A stretch of DNA of 64,000 nt, taken from contig NC_072795.1 of assembly GCF_028583425.1 (NCBI RefSeq), positions 67,346,001 to 67,410,000 on the forward strand, given 5' to 3'. Each line of letters begins with the position of its first letter. The stretch's first letter is position 1. The DNA is from Eublepharis macularius. Its lineage: Eukaryota; Chordata; Lepidosauria; Squamata; Eublepharidae. Position numbers and translations under genes: made by a program. The notes beneath the pieces are model-generated. The model was not told the DNA's origin. It did no database searches and saw nothing but the letters and a program-made list of their open reading frames with translations. This document shows, one piece after another, positions 47,173-60,106 of this stretch.

Positions 47173-48025
47173 TCCCCACAATGTGGAATGGAGTGCCTGA
47201 AGAGGTGAGGAAGTCTGCCACACTTCTCTCATTCTGCAAACTATGTAAAGCAGTTATTCAGGAGGGCATTTTTATTAAGAGAATAGGGCTATAGTATAGT
47301 ATAGGGGAAAGGGGGCAGGAAGGTGCTTCTATAAAGAGAACAGGACTTTTCTGTGCCACTGTTTGTTATATGTATTATCTGTTTGTATGTACTGCTCTTA
47401 CTGTATTGTATTCTAATTCTGTAATTCCTCTCGCCACCTTGTAAGAAATCGTCTGGTCCTTTTTGTACTGTTCCAAATTTTTGTAATCCGAGTCCTATTG
47501 CACTCCTAAATATCTCATAATATATGGCAGGGGTACCCAGTCTCTTTGAGGCTGTCAGCACCTTTGAAATTCTGACACAGAGTAGTGAGTATAATCACAA
47601 AATGGCTGCTGCAGGAGGCGAAGCCAACCACAAAATGTTAGGGAATGAGGACACAGATTACTCTAATTTCAACTGGAAACTCTGCTTAATAGGGTGCCTT
47701 TTAAAATGAACATATTGTTTAAAAATCTTTTCTTGTACACACATGCAGTAAAGATCCTTATGCAGTGGTGGCAGCTGCTGCCAAAGCAACTTTAAAAAAA
47801 TCTGCACAGCCAATAAGAAGCCCTGCGGGCACAAGCCCCTTCTGGCCCTGCCCACTTTCTAAAAACACTTGGCAGGTGCCAGGAAAGGTGTTGGTGGACA
47901 CCATGGAGCCCATGGGCACGGTATTGGGGATCCCTGTTATATGTTGTTGATTTCATTCATTCATAATGTGTAATCTGCCTTGAGTTTTGGTGAGAAAGGC
48001 AGGCTGTAAATAAATATATAGCATA
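47173..48025 (+). mobile_element. L2 3' fragment split by a hAT
   Basis: Left half starts 'ccccacaatgtggaatggagtgcctg'; right half (47937-48025) is the L2 terminal 'gccttgagttttggtgagaaaggcaggctg' and 'taaataaatata'. The hAT at 47528-47936 separates them. Confidence 0.6.
47528..47936. mobile_element. Non-autonomous hAT in L2
   Basis: Starts CAGGGGTACCCAGTC and ends TTGGGGATCCCTG. Flanking octamers ATATATGG and TTATATGT match at 6 of 8. Insertion splits an L2 tail. Non-coding; includes 'cacaaaatggctgctgcagg'. Confidence 0.75.
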
Positions 48026-49976
48026 CATAGTGACATAGACTATAGTAGTGTTTCTGAATAAAGCTTATTTTGAGATTGTCTCAACAATGTTGCCTTAATA
48101 CTGTGAGCTGAGAAATGTTGATACTTGAGATATTAATTTCCAAATTTCTAGTTTATTAGAGAGCAGAGATTCTCTAAGTGGACAGATGTGGGATTCTAAA
48201 AAGAATTAGAACGCTGCCTAGGTTTACTCTGCCTTCTGGGAAAATCAAGCCCCTGGATTATTTCTGGTAGCAGAAAAGTCACTGCTAAAGAAGGGCCTGC
48301 TCAACATTCCTGCTAAATGTTTGAAAACCCAAGAAGAGATTTTCCTTTCACCACTGACCTAGGTGTTCTGTTGCATATTAGAAAGCTCCACCTATACATG
48401 ATTAATATAAACCACTATAATTTGTTGAATCTAAATTGCATATGCACCTTCTGAATTTGCACTGATAGCCAAAAAAAACCTCCTATTGTTATTGTTCTTT
48501 TTGCTGTATTTTAAAGTTATGACATAGTGTGTTTTCTGATATATTGACTTACTGTTTTTTTTTTGCAAAGCTTATCTTAGCTTGCAGAAGAGAGGAGCTC
48601 TTGCAAAGCTTCTTTCAGTTGCCAGCAACAGTTTTCAGGAAATATTAACTTGCTAGAACAAAAGGTAAACGAAGTAGAAGATTAAGGTGGTATCCTACCT
48701 ATTAAGGAGAGAATCAGCAGACCTATGTGTTTCTGGGCTGGCTGTGTTTCTGATATGAGAGATGTACTGAAAGGCTCTCGGGCCAGTGGACTGCTACTCA
48801 GAAGGAGGCTTGAACTGCTGCAGATGAAATATACTTCCTCTGTTCAGCACGTTATGTCAGTATTCAGCTGTCGTATCTCTTGCTGTTGAAAAAAATCCTA
48901 ACTCTCCTAATAGGGCCTGAAAAAATACTTTAAATTCCTGGTTCCAGAGTTGGTCAGCAGCGTCAGAACTTTTGATGTCTGGTGTAGAGTTGTGCTAGCA
49001 CTGGAGAACTCGAACCATTCTAATAGTTTATAGGCAGCCTAATAAAATGGGTGCATATGTTGGACTTGCTCATGGGGTTGGCTATACTTTTGGGCAAACA
49101 TTGAAGTTACTGTTCAGTCTCAAGAAATACTGTTAAAATTACATGACCCAGGATTAGTCTTGAAATATCCACCAATTCTGAAATCTCTGTAATCTTCAGT
49201 AGCCTGTGGTTTGTCATCTTCTGGTATATTTAAAACTTACCTCCTTTTTTGAACCATTTCCTGCTTAATGTAGTGTTAAGGACCCTTTCAGTATTTTGCT
49301 TGCTGAGGAATTGCCCTACTTTGTCTTCAGTGCAACCCCAAAGGATGTCTCCATTTGTAAACATGTATTTGCTTAGATACTTGTTATACAACTGTACAGC
49401 CATTGGAGTAGTAGCCTTTAATAATGCCCTCTTAAAATCTGAAAGGTTGGGTAGGATAAAATAAACACACTGAAAATTACCCCATGTTCTGTTTCCAACT
49501 AGGCCTCATGCAGTTGACTTAATGTTATATTACACCTAGCATTTAAAATATCACTACTATTAAACTTGGTTCTGAAAGGAAAGCCCATAACTTTTAAGCC
49601 ACAATATTTTAAAGGGGTTTGTAAAAGTAAAATGTTGTATGTATGAGGTCTTCTCCCTCTCCCCTACTGTGCATTTATTTTTAGTAGTGGAAGAGTCTTT
49701 GTATACAGCATGTTTATGAAAGCAAAACGTTTATTGGTCCTCTTGTAGGCTGCGTAAAAGGAATGTTGTCTTACTGCTGCAGTCGTGTTGTGGCCAATAA
49801 ACAGGAAGAGGGCTTTCGATACAGGTATCTGTTTTAGAGAAGACAAAGCTCACTGCATGATGTCAAATTAAAGAAGTTAAAACTTTGCTTTCTGAAACGG
49901 CAGAACAGGTGATGAATTTGCCCAGCACAAACTGATTTTTGTGAGAAGCTATCTTTGAGGAGAAATGCTGGACTGA

Positions 49977-50032
49977 AAATAATAATAGTAATAGTAGTAA
50001 TAATAATAGTAGTAGTAGTAGTAGTAGTAACT
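49977..50032. repeat. (AAT)/(AGT) microsatellite
   Basis: Trinucleotide runs of aat/agt, adjoining the tail of a SINE. Confidence 0.9.
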
Positions 50033-50242
50033 GCGCTTATATACCGCTCTTCTAGACAGATTAGTGCCTCACCCAGAGTGGTGAACAAGTTAGTGTTATT
50101 ATTATCCCCACAATACTCCTGGGGTGCTGGGGCAGAGAGGAGTGGCTTACCCAAGGCCACCTACTGAGCTCATGGCAGTAGTGGGATTCGAACCAGTAGA
50201 GTGCTGATTCGCAGCCGAACCACTTAACCACTGTGCTACAGG
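50033..50242 (-). mobile_element. tRNA-derived SINE, minus
   Basis: On the minus strand this begins with a tRNA-like head: GGTTCGAATCCCA (50181-50193 inverted) is a strong Pol III B-box. The tail runs into the trinucleotide microsatellite, the usual SINE 3' end. It contains 'cccacaatactcctggggtgctggggcag' typical of a lizard SINE body. Probably several tens of percent younger than the other SINE remnants, judging only from its clean B-box. Confidence 0.72.
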
Positions 50243-52841
50243 AGGGATAGGGGAATGGTTTTCAGACCTCCTGCATGGGCTCTGGACTAGCTTGTGTTAC
50301 CCAAGTAGGCAAAGCAGGAGCTGGTTGTTGTCCTGCAAATGGTATATCTGGATCACCTCCTCACTAGCTCTAGCCAACTACTGAAGGTCCCTACTTTGCA
50401 ACTGTGGATGGCTTACAGAAGAAGGCTTTTTTTTGGTATAAGAGGTAAAGTATCCTTGTGGCAAAGGGTCCCAACATTTTCAGTGTGTTTAAAAATTCAG
50501 AAGTGATTCAGAAGTCAAACCATAGAGCCATGTAGAAGACAAACAGAATTGTTCAGTTACTCCATTTATTCATAAGGCTGGTCTTTTAGTTGTTTGTTAG
50601 TGTGGTAGTTTAAAAGGTCTAGATAGAGATAAGGGTATTTTGTCCTTTATACAGGCATAACTTAACAAGGTCATTTCCCCCGCACCCCATCTTGGCTTTC
50701 TGCTTGTACATGAATATACTTGCACAGACAAGTACCAGTTTCCTTGAGCTGACCTATAGCATGCATCTTTTGTTGCCCAGCCTTCTTGGCTGCTATAACT
50801 TCTATTAATCCTGCAGGCTGTCTTTCCCATTTCTCCCTTACTGGAAGGAATTCAGTCCTACTTCCCTCTGGTCCTCTAGATTGCTGCACCCTTGTTCTTT
50901 CTCTGTCTATATTGCTGACTGAGTAGTGTTGTATGTAGTGATTTCTCTCTCTGTTGGGCAAACTACCGTATGTACTTTTCATAATTCGTAATGACTTATT
51001 AGGCCTTTGGTGATCTCAGCAAATCTGCCATCACCCCCCCCCCGCCCTTCACCCAGCTTCTTTCTCCTCCTCCTTCTCTGATTCCCCTTGATTGATTTGT
51101 CTGGACAGACCAAATTCTTTAAACTGGGCTTTTGTTTTCATGGAAATTTAGAAGGCAGGAAATTAAATTTATGAGATAGCAGGAAAGGCTTCTTCTTAGG
51201 AATCTACAAGATTAAGGTTTCTTAACCATCACAGATGCTGATGGCTCTGCTTCTGGGGTATTACATTTGTACAGAAGACTCTACCTTGGTGCAAGGCAAA
51301 GATGTCTTGGGAGTCTTAGGCTTGAAATGACCTGCATTTCTTTTAGCTTGTACCATTTCTTCTGCTCCTTTTCTGCATTTCTGGTGAACTCTGAATGCAT
51401 GCTTGCTCTCTGTGGTTGCATTGTAGCTATGTAACCTTCCCTGCCCCTACCCTGCTCTTTGTTGAGTTCAACCAAGAAAAATAGGCAGATGCTAGAAGGG
51501 GTAGGCTTAGCTTTCAGTGGAATATGCACAGGCATGCGACATGAATCATACATGTGACAGTCATATATGATAGATGAAGTGAAAAATGACTTGCATGTGT
51601 AAGGTGGGCTTATGCTCTTATTATAACTGCTCATAACCTTAATTGATAATATTTAGGTTCCTATTTTACCATTAAGGGGAAAAGAGGACATATGGAAGAA
51701 TGTAAGCACCATTAAGTGACCTTGTGTGTAGATGGGGGAATGAAGCTGCAGTTTGTGGCTCTCATTGCTGCTTGTCTTCCTCAAGCGCGAAGGAAGAGAA
51801 AAACAGAGTGGTGTCTGCTGCTGTTGCCTAACATTTATTCAGTTCCAAGGACGTGCTAGGTGCAATCTGACAAGGTGACAATTTGGCCTTCCCCTCTGGA
51901 ATACCTCTGGCCCAGCAGATCTACTCAGAACTTCTTTGATGGCTGTGGAAATGGCTTGGCAGTGATAAATCTGGATGCAGTATCAGTTTGACCCTTGGTC
52001 ACATCTGTGCTATTGAGCACAGCCAATGGGTGAGCATAGGCATGGCGAACTATTCTTTTTCTTCCTATGAATCCCATTGAAAAGGCCAAAGGCACCTTCA
52101 TTTGAAAGTCTAATATCCTCCTCTGAACAGAGGAACTCGATGGCAAAGCTTGACATTCTCTCTGACCTCCCACTAATTAAAAGGGCAGAAGACCTTCTTT
52201 TTAGTATGGTCTACATTGTTAGGCTTGCTCAAGTTCCTTCCCTTGTCTCATGGGCTGTGCTTTACTTACAATTTCTTGCTGAAAGATGGTTTCCTGGTCT
52301 CCCGCCACCCTTTTTGTAATTACTCTTGATCCAAACCACTACCAATGCTGTGCCTTTTCATGCATCAAAAACGAGACAAGAGAAGATGGTTGATAGCATT
52401 CTTTTTTATTATAAATTTTTATTTCAGTTAATAAATGCATAAACATGAACTACAATCATACAATCATCTAAATCATACATCTACAATCATCCACTACTGC
52501 AATTGTCTACAATCTTTCACCATACATAAAAACAATCATCAAAATTCTAAGACGGAAACATAAAACAAACTACTCTCATTTAAATCATATAATCATCAGT
52601 CAAATCATATATCTATATACAGCTTGCTTGTATATATTCTTAATTTTTCATTTCTGTTTAAATACCTTTAGTCTATCTTTTCTATCTTCATATCTAATAA
52701 TTTATTACAAACATATTGCCAGTCTCTTCTCTTCCCTCCCTTTTCTCCTATGACACTTCATTTAAATTTATTCTTAATTATTTTTAATTTTCAGCTATAA
52801 AAAAATACTTCTAATTTTTCTTGAACCCTCATGCTGCTGTC

Positions 52842-53530
52842 CAGAACCCTTTACACCTGAGGGCTCATTCTACTCTTCAGCCTTTATACGAGGTTTGCTG
52901 TTAGCAGACATTAGCAAGGCAGCTACTTGGTTGTCATTGGGCACTTTCATCAAACACTGTGCTATAGATGTTAACACCACACAAGACATGGCAGTAGCTA
53001 GAGCAGTGCTGCAACCTCTTTTTGTCTTAAAAAATGTTATAGCACCATGCACTTTAAAGTTTTCTAAATGGTTATAAACTTGTTGGCACAATTCCCGATT
53101 TGCCTATACAATTGGATACTTCTTCACTGCAAAGTTTATTACATATAATACTGATGTTAATACTAATAAAATATGCCTTGGAGAGATTCAGCCCAGCTCC
53201 TCATTGTGTGTAGTTTGGAGACTGCACAGAAAGATGAAAACAGGGTTGTACCTACCTGTAACCATTGTTCATCGAATTCTGTGCAGGCACACAACCCATC
53301 CCTTCTGCCCTGCTGTGAACTCTCTGACAAGGTCCAGTTTGAGATCATGGCGACTCAGGAGAACTGAGGGGAAGGGGCAGCTCCTTCTGGGTAGTCACGT
53401 GCTTGTTTAGGTGGGAAAATGAGCAGCGACATGACTGGGAGAAGCTGCTCCCTAATGGAGCTCTATGGAAGTGATAGAAACATTCTCCAGTTGGCAGACC
53501 TGTACATGCACTGTCACCATGTACTTAAAT
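52842..53530 (+). pseudogene. DIRS-type tyrosine recombinase end fragment
   Basis: A 60-codon stretch (about 52895-53075) reads 'ADISKAATWLSLGTFIKH', matching the C-terminal YR pattern of the larger DIRS at 60890-60970 ('ELICKASTWKSVHSFTRY'). An HST remnant (cat-tct-act, 52868-52876) marks the H-x-x-R box, now frame-shifted. The nucleophile Tyr position reads Cys. A hairpin-like DIRS terminus (53210-53300) follows. It sits inside the L1 and is dead. Confidence 0.68.
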
Positions 53531-53534
53531 AATT

Positions 53535-54845
53535 TACTATGCATTTTTATAATATAACTTGGTAAAATATTTAATAACATTGTTGAGATTCATTGCAAAT
53601 TTAAATTTTAATATCTTTTGCATTTCTTCATGTACTTCTGTCCAATATTTTCTTGCTTTCTTGCATGTCCACCACATGTGGTAAAACATTACATCTGTAT
53701 TCTTACATTTCCAGCACTTTCCATTATACTTCTTATTAGTTTTTGCAATGTCTTTGGGAGTTAATATACCATCTAAAAAACATTTTATACCAATTCTCCC
53801 TTAACATTTGACATTCTGTAAATTTAATTTTAGTCCATAGGGTTTCCCACTAGCTGATGCATATATTTTCTCCAAAGTTTTGCATCCATTTTATCATGCA
53901 ATTTTTAAATTTGCTCTGTTTTTGTATCATATTACAATACATTTTTATATATTTTTCTTAATAAGTGCTTTGAATCTCCAATGATTAATTGTTCAAAACC
54001 AATTTTCTCTCTTAACTGGTCCCCTTCTTTGGTTATTTGTTCTTTGAATTTAGACACCACAGCAACCACGGAATGTTTTTTCCTTCATCTTGAATTTCTT
54101 GCCATGATATTATTTTCTCTTGTTTATCCATCATATATTCATAATTTATAAAATCAATTTTAGTTTTTATGCTGATGTCACAGTAAGTATCAATTGAAGA
54201 TATCAGTGGTGAGGTTGGCAGACTTACTCTATTTCTGCGTTGATACCATATTTTTAATAGTCCATCTTTCAAAATATAAGTGCCATCTTGGCCTTGGAAT
54301 AGTTTTTAATGATTTCTTAGTCCATAAATAATTATAGATTCCTTCTTTAGTATCAGTTGACTCCAGTTTGATGTTCCTTCTATTTGGATTTATAATCCAA
54401 TATAATATCCAGACTAGTGTGGCTGCTTGGCAGTACAATTTGATATTTGGTACAGTTAAACCTCCTCTTTTTTCATCTTGTAATATTTCAAATCTTATTC
54501 TTGATTTCTTCTGGCTCCATACAAAATTATTTATCATTTTCTGCTGTTTTTAAGGTCTTTTCATCTATATGGATTGGTAACATTTGAAATAGAAAATTCA
54601 ACATTGGTAATATGTTCATTTTGACAGCAGAAGTTCTTCCTAACCACAAAATTTTCAATCTTTCCCATCTTTGTAAATCTTCATTAATATTTGTCCAGAC
54701 TTTTTGATAATCATCTTTATATAGATTGTCATTTTGCCTGATTACATATATACCCGGATATTTTATTGGGTTTTTGGTGACAGCATAATCTGTTATTTTT
54801 TCTATCTCTTCTTGTTCTGCTTTGGTTGCCTCTAATAACATTTCT
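53535..54845 (-). pseudogene. L1 ORF2 C-terminal remnant
   Basis: Minus-strand products show 'NPIKYPGIYV', 'WLGRTSAVKMNILPML', 'RGGLTVPNIKLY' and a CCHC-type end 'CWKC..FYHMWWTC', the standard order of the L1 ORF2 C-terminus. Several frame breaks. No catalytic residues are encoded in this part. Confidence 0.82.
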
Positions 54846-55369
54846 GATGGCATTCGTGATTGGCTGGGAGCAGGAATAAATGGTGCTGGCTTCCCTAGAG
54901 CCTCGCTGCTCCTAGCCCTTTCATCTTCTCCTCCCCCCAGTGTGGTGTGTGTGTCTGATAGCCTAATGCCTAGTGTTATTAGGCAGCTGGGCCATATGTT
55001 ATGAGGGAAGTCAAAGGCTTTCTCATGTGAATTACCTAGCATCTCCCTGGCTGACCCTGCCTCTTCATTAAAAAAAAAAAAAAACTCGCATTGCCCTTTG
55101 ATTGTTCTCTGGGTATAGCATCTATATGCTACGTGAGAAAGCATCAGGATGTCCACAGGTTCCAAGAGAATGAGGAAGTAGATTGAAGGAGCAAAAATCT
55201 GGGCTGTATCACATCAGCCTGTTGGCTGGAAGTAGTATGTAGGGAAAGCCTTTTATTTTATTCAAAATAAAAAGCTACCACACTCAATAAAAATGCATGC
55301 TATGGGGAGGAACTATCTTTTACCTTTCTTCCTGAGTGCCAGCTTTCAGTATACAAAATACTTTTTGGT

Positions 55370-55620
55370 TATTTATATATTTATACACTGCTTTCCCCCT
55401 ATGTATGTAAGTATTTATGCCCCATCTTTCTCTCAAATGTGGTCCTAAAGTGGCTCATTTTGTTCTGTTCTCCATTTTATCCTCACAACAACTCTGTGAG
55501 GTAGGTTAGGCTGAGCATATGTAAATAGCTCAAGGTCAACCTTCAAACTTCCATGGCAGAGTGGGGGTTCAAACCTGTGTCTCCCAGATCCTAATCTGAC
55601 CCTGACCACTACTTCCTTGG
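55370..55620 (-). mobile_element. tRNA-derived SINE-like repeat, minus
   Basis: 'ccattttatcctcacaacaactctgtgaggtaggttaggctgag' and 'tggcagagtgggggttcaaacctg' are the reverse of a common SINE; the inverted B-box-like GGTTTGAACCCCC is present near 55567. Confidence 0.65.
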
Positions 55621-57383
55621 ATGTAGAGGAGTATTTTAAAAGTTTTTCAGCAGACTTTAATGGTATATACCAGAATCACTCCCTGCCTGAAGTCTGTATG
55701 CTCATTTAGCATAATATGTAGTAGATCTACTGTGATGGAGGCCGTGAGGAGGTGATTCAAATGATCTTGAATCTTCCTTTTTTTTAAAGCACATTTCTAG
55801 ACCTTGTGTGCAGGTCGCTGTGTATATTGCACAACTTAAGGTTTGTGTGTAGCATTCCTATAAGGGTTTCTAATTTTTTAAAATTGAGTCAATTAAAGAC
55901 CTGATGTCAGTTGAATAAATCTTCTTCTTCCAATGAAGAAGCAGAAGGTCTGAGATAAGAGGGGCTCACAACTAAAGTCCTCCCTAAGGAAGAGAGAACG
56001 TTTGCTGAAGGTCCAGCAGCTTTCCAGAAGGGCTAGTCTGTGCGATGTCGCCTGAGTTATTCCTGTGCTGCCTCGTCTGCCATGGGCAATGGGGTTGGGG
56101 AAGAATGCTTTGAATTGGGAGCCTGCCAATTGTAATTCTGTCAGAGCTAAAAACAATTACATTTATGAACAGCTATTAAAGCCTGCGCTTGTCGGGAAGG
56201 ATCCTGCTCAGCAGACTTGTGCTTTCTGCCACAGAAAGAAGATGGTCCAGGTCTGCTTAGCTGCTGGGTTAATTTTTTGGTTCTGACTATGCTGGCCAGT
56301 TGCTGCTTTCTGAGGAACAGGCTTAAGGTGTAGAAGATTTGGGTACGCCTGCTGGGAGAGAATGGCTAGCAAGGAATGCTAGTGTTGCATGTGTGCTGTT
56401 AATGAAGAACCAGCCTCCTTGGTCTAAGAGTTTTTTGTTCTGATAGATGCAAAGTTTTGCTTCCTGTTGATTTTGGGAAGGTAAAACAGTTCTGTGCCTC
56501 AGAACCTACCTCTGTTTTTGCAGGTAAAATACTGATTTTTTTTAAATGTGCTGGCTAAATAAAAGTTTTTTTAATTTAATGTGCTGGCTAAGTAAAAGTT
56601 TGATATGAGCTCTGAATGGAATGAAGACAAACTCTTTCTGTGAATTAAAACTTGTGTATATTTGAAAATACAGAGCTGTACAGTACAGATTTTAGGAGCT
56701 GCCAAGTGATGGAGAAGAGCTCTGTATCTGGGTGTTGAATATTTTTAGGGTGGACGGGCTAAAAGTTAATCTTCATGGAAACGCTGCAGTCTCTTAAATA
56801 ATGCACTCAGTAGTTAAAATTCCAGGATTCCCACTGCTTTAAAAATAAGTTAATATCTAATTATTAATGATTTCATTGACTGATTAGATCATGTTGTTTC
56901 CGTATTTATTCTGGCCAAGCTTTGCAACCTTTTCTGCTGAAACCTAGCCTTTCATTAAAAAATCCCATGCACATTCTGTATCTAATCTCATGAATTTGGA
57001 TTTAAAAGAATGCTGGAATTAGTCAAATCGGAACAATAGGAAATTTCTTAGAAATGCCAGTGGCTTCTGACTACAGTGTGTATAGACTTCCATGGAAATC
57101 ACAATGGTGTAATTGTGGGGGTGGGGCAGTGCATTGGTATTATAATGTTTGTGAGAAGTATTGTCAACAGTGAAACTGTCAGTACATCAGTCACCAGTCA
57201 TCTACAACAAAATATATCTGTCGTTAAGAGTCACAGAGCTAGCACAGTTAACAGACTGAGCTTTGAAGTCCCTGGCACAGATCTTCCCCAAACCTCTTGG
57301 CCTGTGTTCCTTGTCTCCTCATCAATATCCCAAATTCCCCTGCTTTCACCCAGTCACTGCAGTTCCCTGATAGGGAGGGTTAG

Positions 57384-58348
57384 ATGGCTAATGACCTAGA
57401 TCTTAGTAGCCAAGTTGCCAAGTCAAACCTTCTCTCTTGGCTTAGAACAGAAATAAAGAAGGAATTTAAGGAGGCTGTTAATGAAATTAAGGAACAGGGC
57501 CCAGTAACCAAACAGGGCAACAGACAAACAGGCTCTAAGAATAAAAGGCCTGAGAAATCCTTTCCACCTACTAAACCTAAAAGGAGGAGGGTAGAGGAAA
57601 ATCAGAACCGAGGGGATTCTAGCCCCTCGGAGGATCCCCAAGATGACTCTGAGATCTCAGGTAATCTCTTCCGCTAGTGAAGAAGGGGGGTTATCAGACG
57701 TGGAGGTGGAAGCAATAGGCCCCATACAGGCAAGGCTCTTCCCTCCGGAGGTCTATTCCTGGTTGTTCCCAAAAGTACTTAAGGGTACTAGAAATCCCTC
57801 TAACATGATTCACAGGGAAGGAAGAAACAGACCCAGCCTTTCCCCAAGGTTTGGAAAAAGCTCTACCCAAGCTGGAAATCGCCCACAAGGGCATTCCTCT
57901 GCCAGTAATGTTCCCAACCAAGCCAAAGACAAATCAGTCTGTCTTTAAAAAGTTTTATTCTCTAGTGCCAGAAGCAGCAAGAAAGATCAAGCTACCAACA
58001 GTGGATGACCTAGTCACTAGTCTAGCAACCAACTCAGTTCTACCCATGGATTCAGAGGGACTCCCTAAGGATCCATCTGACAAGAAAATTGAACAAGCCT
58101 TGCATAGAGACTTCGAGGCCTCAGCAGCTTCCTTGAGGGCATCAGCTATGGGCACCTTATTTGCCAGAGTAGCCTACATGTGGGCCTCAGATCTAGCAGC
58201 GGCTGGCAGTGAGGTGCCAAAAGAGTTTAAAGAGCAGGTAAAAAAGATAACCCTGGCTACAACTTTTGCAGCTGACGCCACCCTAGATGCCTTACGGATG
58301 TCATCCAGAGCCATGGGGTTCAACGTCACAACGAGACCCAACACTTGA
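57384..58348 (+). pseudogene. DIRS ORF1 (gag-like) remnant
   Basis: First frame (57384-57677) encodes a basic, Lys/Arg- and Ser-rich protein start; a second frame (57851-58348) encodes a helical segment with 'FYSLVPEAARKIKLPTVDD' and 'ADATLDALRMSS', which resembles the ORF1 of vertebrate DIRS elements. A frameshift separates them. No zinc knuckle seen. Role in the family: a structural protein of the retro-element particle, inferred. Confidence 0.6.
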
Positions 58349-58744
58349 CTGAGAAGCTGGGACGTAAACCCATCTGCTAGATGCAAGGTAGTGGTGATAC
58401 CTTTTACAGGAACCAAACTATTTGGAGAGGCACTAGATAAGTACATGGTGGAAGATAAGGAGAAGAAAAAGGCCTTATCATCAAAAAGGAGAGAATCAAA
58501 AAATAGGTACAGCCCACAGTCCTTTCAGAACTCTAAGCGACCTCCATGTTCAAGCATCTCCAGACGGTTCAAAAGAAGCTGGCAACCCAAAAACTGAACA
58601 GAGAATAGATCCTTCACCTCTTGGAAAGACCTGCAGACTAAGGTACAGAAGAAAGGAAATTCAGCATGACTACAACCAACACACAAGGATCATACAAATT
58701 GCGGGCTGCCTACCGAATTACGTGGCAACATGACATCAAACAGT

Positions 58745-59330
58745 CACAGATAAATGGGTTCTGGACACCATATCTACAGGATACTCCCTGGAGTTTGACT
58801 CCATACCACCAAAATGCTTCATCCAGCTCCCAAGAAATCCACTGAGACAAAAACACCTGATGATAAAGAAAGCCATACAACACCTGTTAGAAATAAAGGC
58901 TATAGAACTGGTTCCTTCACAATACAAAAACAGAGGAGTTTGCTCAGTGTTTTTCATCATTCCAAAAAAGAAAGGGGATGTCAGAGCCATCCTGGACCTA
59001 AAATGGCTGAATCACTACATCAAGGCTCACAAATTCAAGATGGAGACAATGAGGTCTATTGTAGGGACCATCTAAAAGGGGGGCTACCTAGCCTCCATAG
59101 ATCTATCGGAGGCCTACTTACATGTTCCTATAAAGGAAACACATCAGAAATATCTCCGCTTCACGTATGACGGAGAACACTACCAAAACAAGGCCCTTCC
59201 CTTCGGACTGAAATCATCTCCAAGGGTATTCACCAAGATACTTTTGACACTAGTTGCATACACGGGGTATCCCTTTTTGATTATCTGGATGATCTGTTGA
59301 AAAAGAATCCCTGACAGCAGGTCTGGAGGC
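58745..59330 (+). pseudogene. DIRS reverse transcriptase remnant
   Basis: Product pieces: 'GYSLEFDSIPP' entry, 'GVCSVFFIIPKKKGDVRAIL' (cut here as VFFIIPKKKG and RAILDLKWLN), palm 'LASIDLSEAYLHV' with the catalytic Asp, 'ALPFGLKSSPRVF', and, in a shifted frame, YLDD at 59282-59293. In-frame stop near 59073 and a frameshift near 59270 kill it. This is the RT layout of DIRS/Ty3-like elements, not of LINEs. Confidence 0.85.
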
Positions 59331-59829
59331 AGTGAGACTAACGACAGGATGTCTGGAAGCCCATGGATTCACCATCCAACAGGGAAAAGAGCAGCCTGAT
59401 GCCAGTTCAGAAAATTACATACCAAGGGGGTCATAATAAACACCATGACAGACAGTCTTCATATCACAGGAGAGACAAAAGAAGATCAGATCCATGATAG
59501 TGGAGACGTGAAGGAGAAGGAAAGTGGCTGTAATGCAATTAGCTCAACTTCAGGGAATGATTGTGTCATGCCGGGATATTCTACAGTGGTCAAGATTCCA
59601 TACACAACCATTACAGAGGTTCCTACTACCCTTCCAGACAGTCAACACACAAACGCCAAAAGAAGGTGTTGATAACATTGACCCTCAAACAAGATCTGGT
59701 GGATAGAACTGACAAGATTTCAGGAGGGCATGTTGCCCAGGGAACTGAAGAGAATCATAATGGCCGCAGATATGAGTCTGAGCAGCTGGAGAGCACAGAC
59801 CCAGGAAAGGATAGCCCAAGGAAAGTGGA

Positions 59830-60066
59830 CAGAAAAAGAGAAAAACAAAAGCATAAACTTACTGGAGTTAAGGGCCATCAAGAAAGGCCTATAGGAATTC
59901 CAAGACATACTGTCTGGGTACCACGTCATGGTACAGATGGACAACATGACTGCAAAGTCATACGTAAGCAGGCAAGGGGAAACCAGGTTCAAATCCGTAA
60001 ATCAGGAAGCAATCTTGATCATGAATTGAGTGGAGCGGAATCTAAAATCAGTAATGTTGGCATCTA
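59830..60066 (+). pseudogene. DIRS RNase H segment
   Basis: With frame shifts, 'NLLELRAIKK', 'LSGYHVMVQMDNMTAKSYV' and 'GETRFKSVNQEAI' can be read, a typical DIRS RNase H. The MDN-type acidic residue is conserved. Inactive. Confidence 0.62.
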
Positions 60067-60106
60067 GAAAAACTCAACCAACAAGAGCTATGACAACACA
60101 TGGCAG

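Larger units (their letters stand above)
52402..54845 (-). mobile_element. 5'-truncated L1 (minus), split by a DIRS fragment
   Basis: Flanks GATAGCATTC (52392-52401) and GATGGCATTC (54846-54855) match at 9 of 10 and mark the target duplication. Read on the minus strand, the element goes from the RT thumb region of ORF2 to an A/T-rich 3' UTR and tail at 52402. It is interrupted between about 52842 and 53530 by DIRS sequence. 5' truncation leaves neither endonuclease nor RT active site. Confidence 0.8.
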
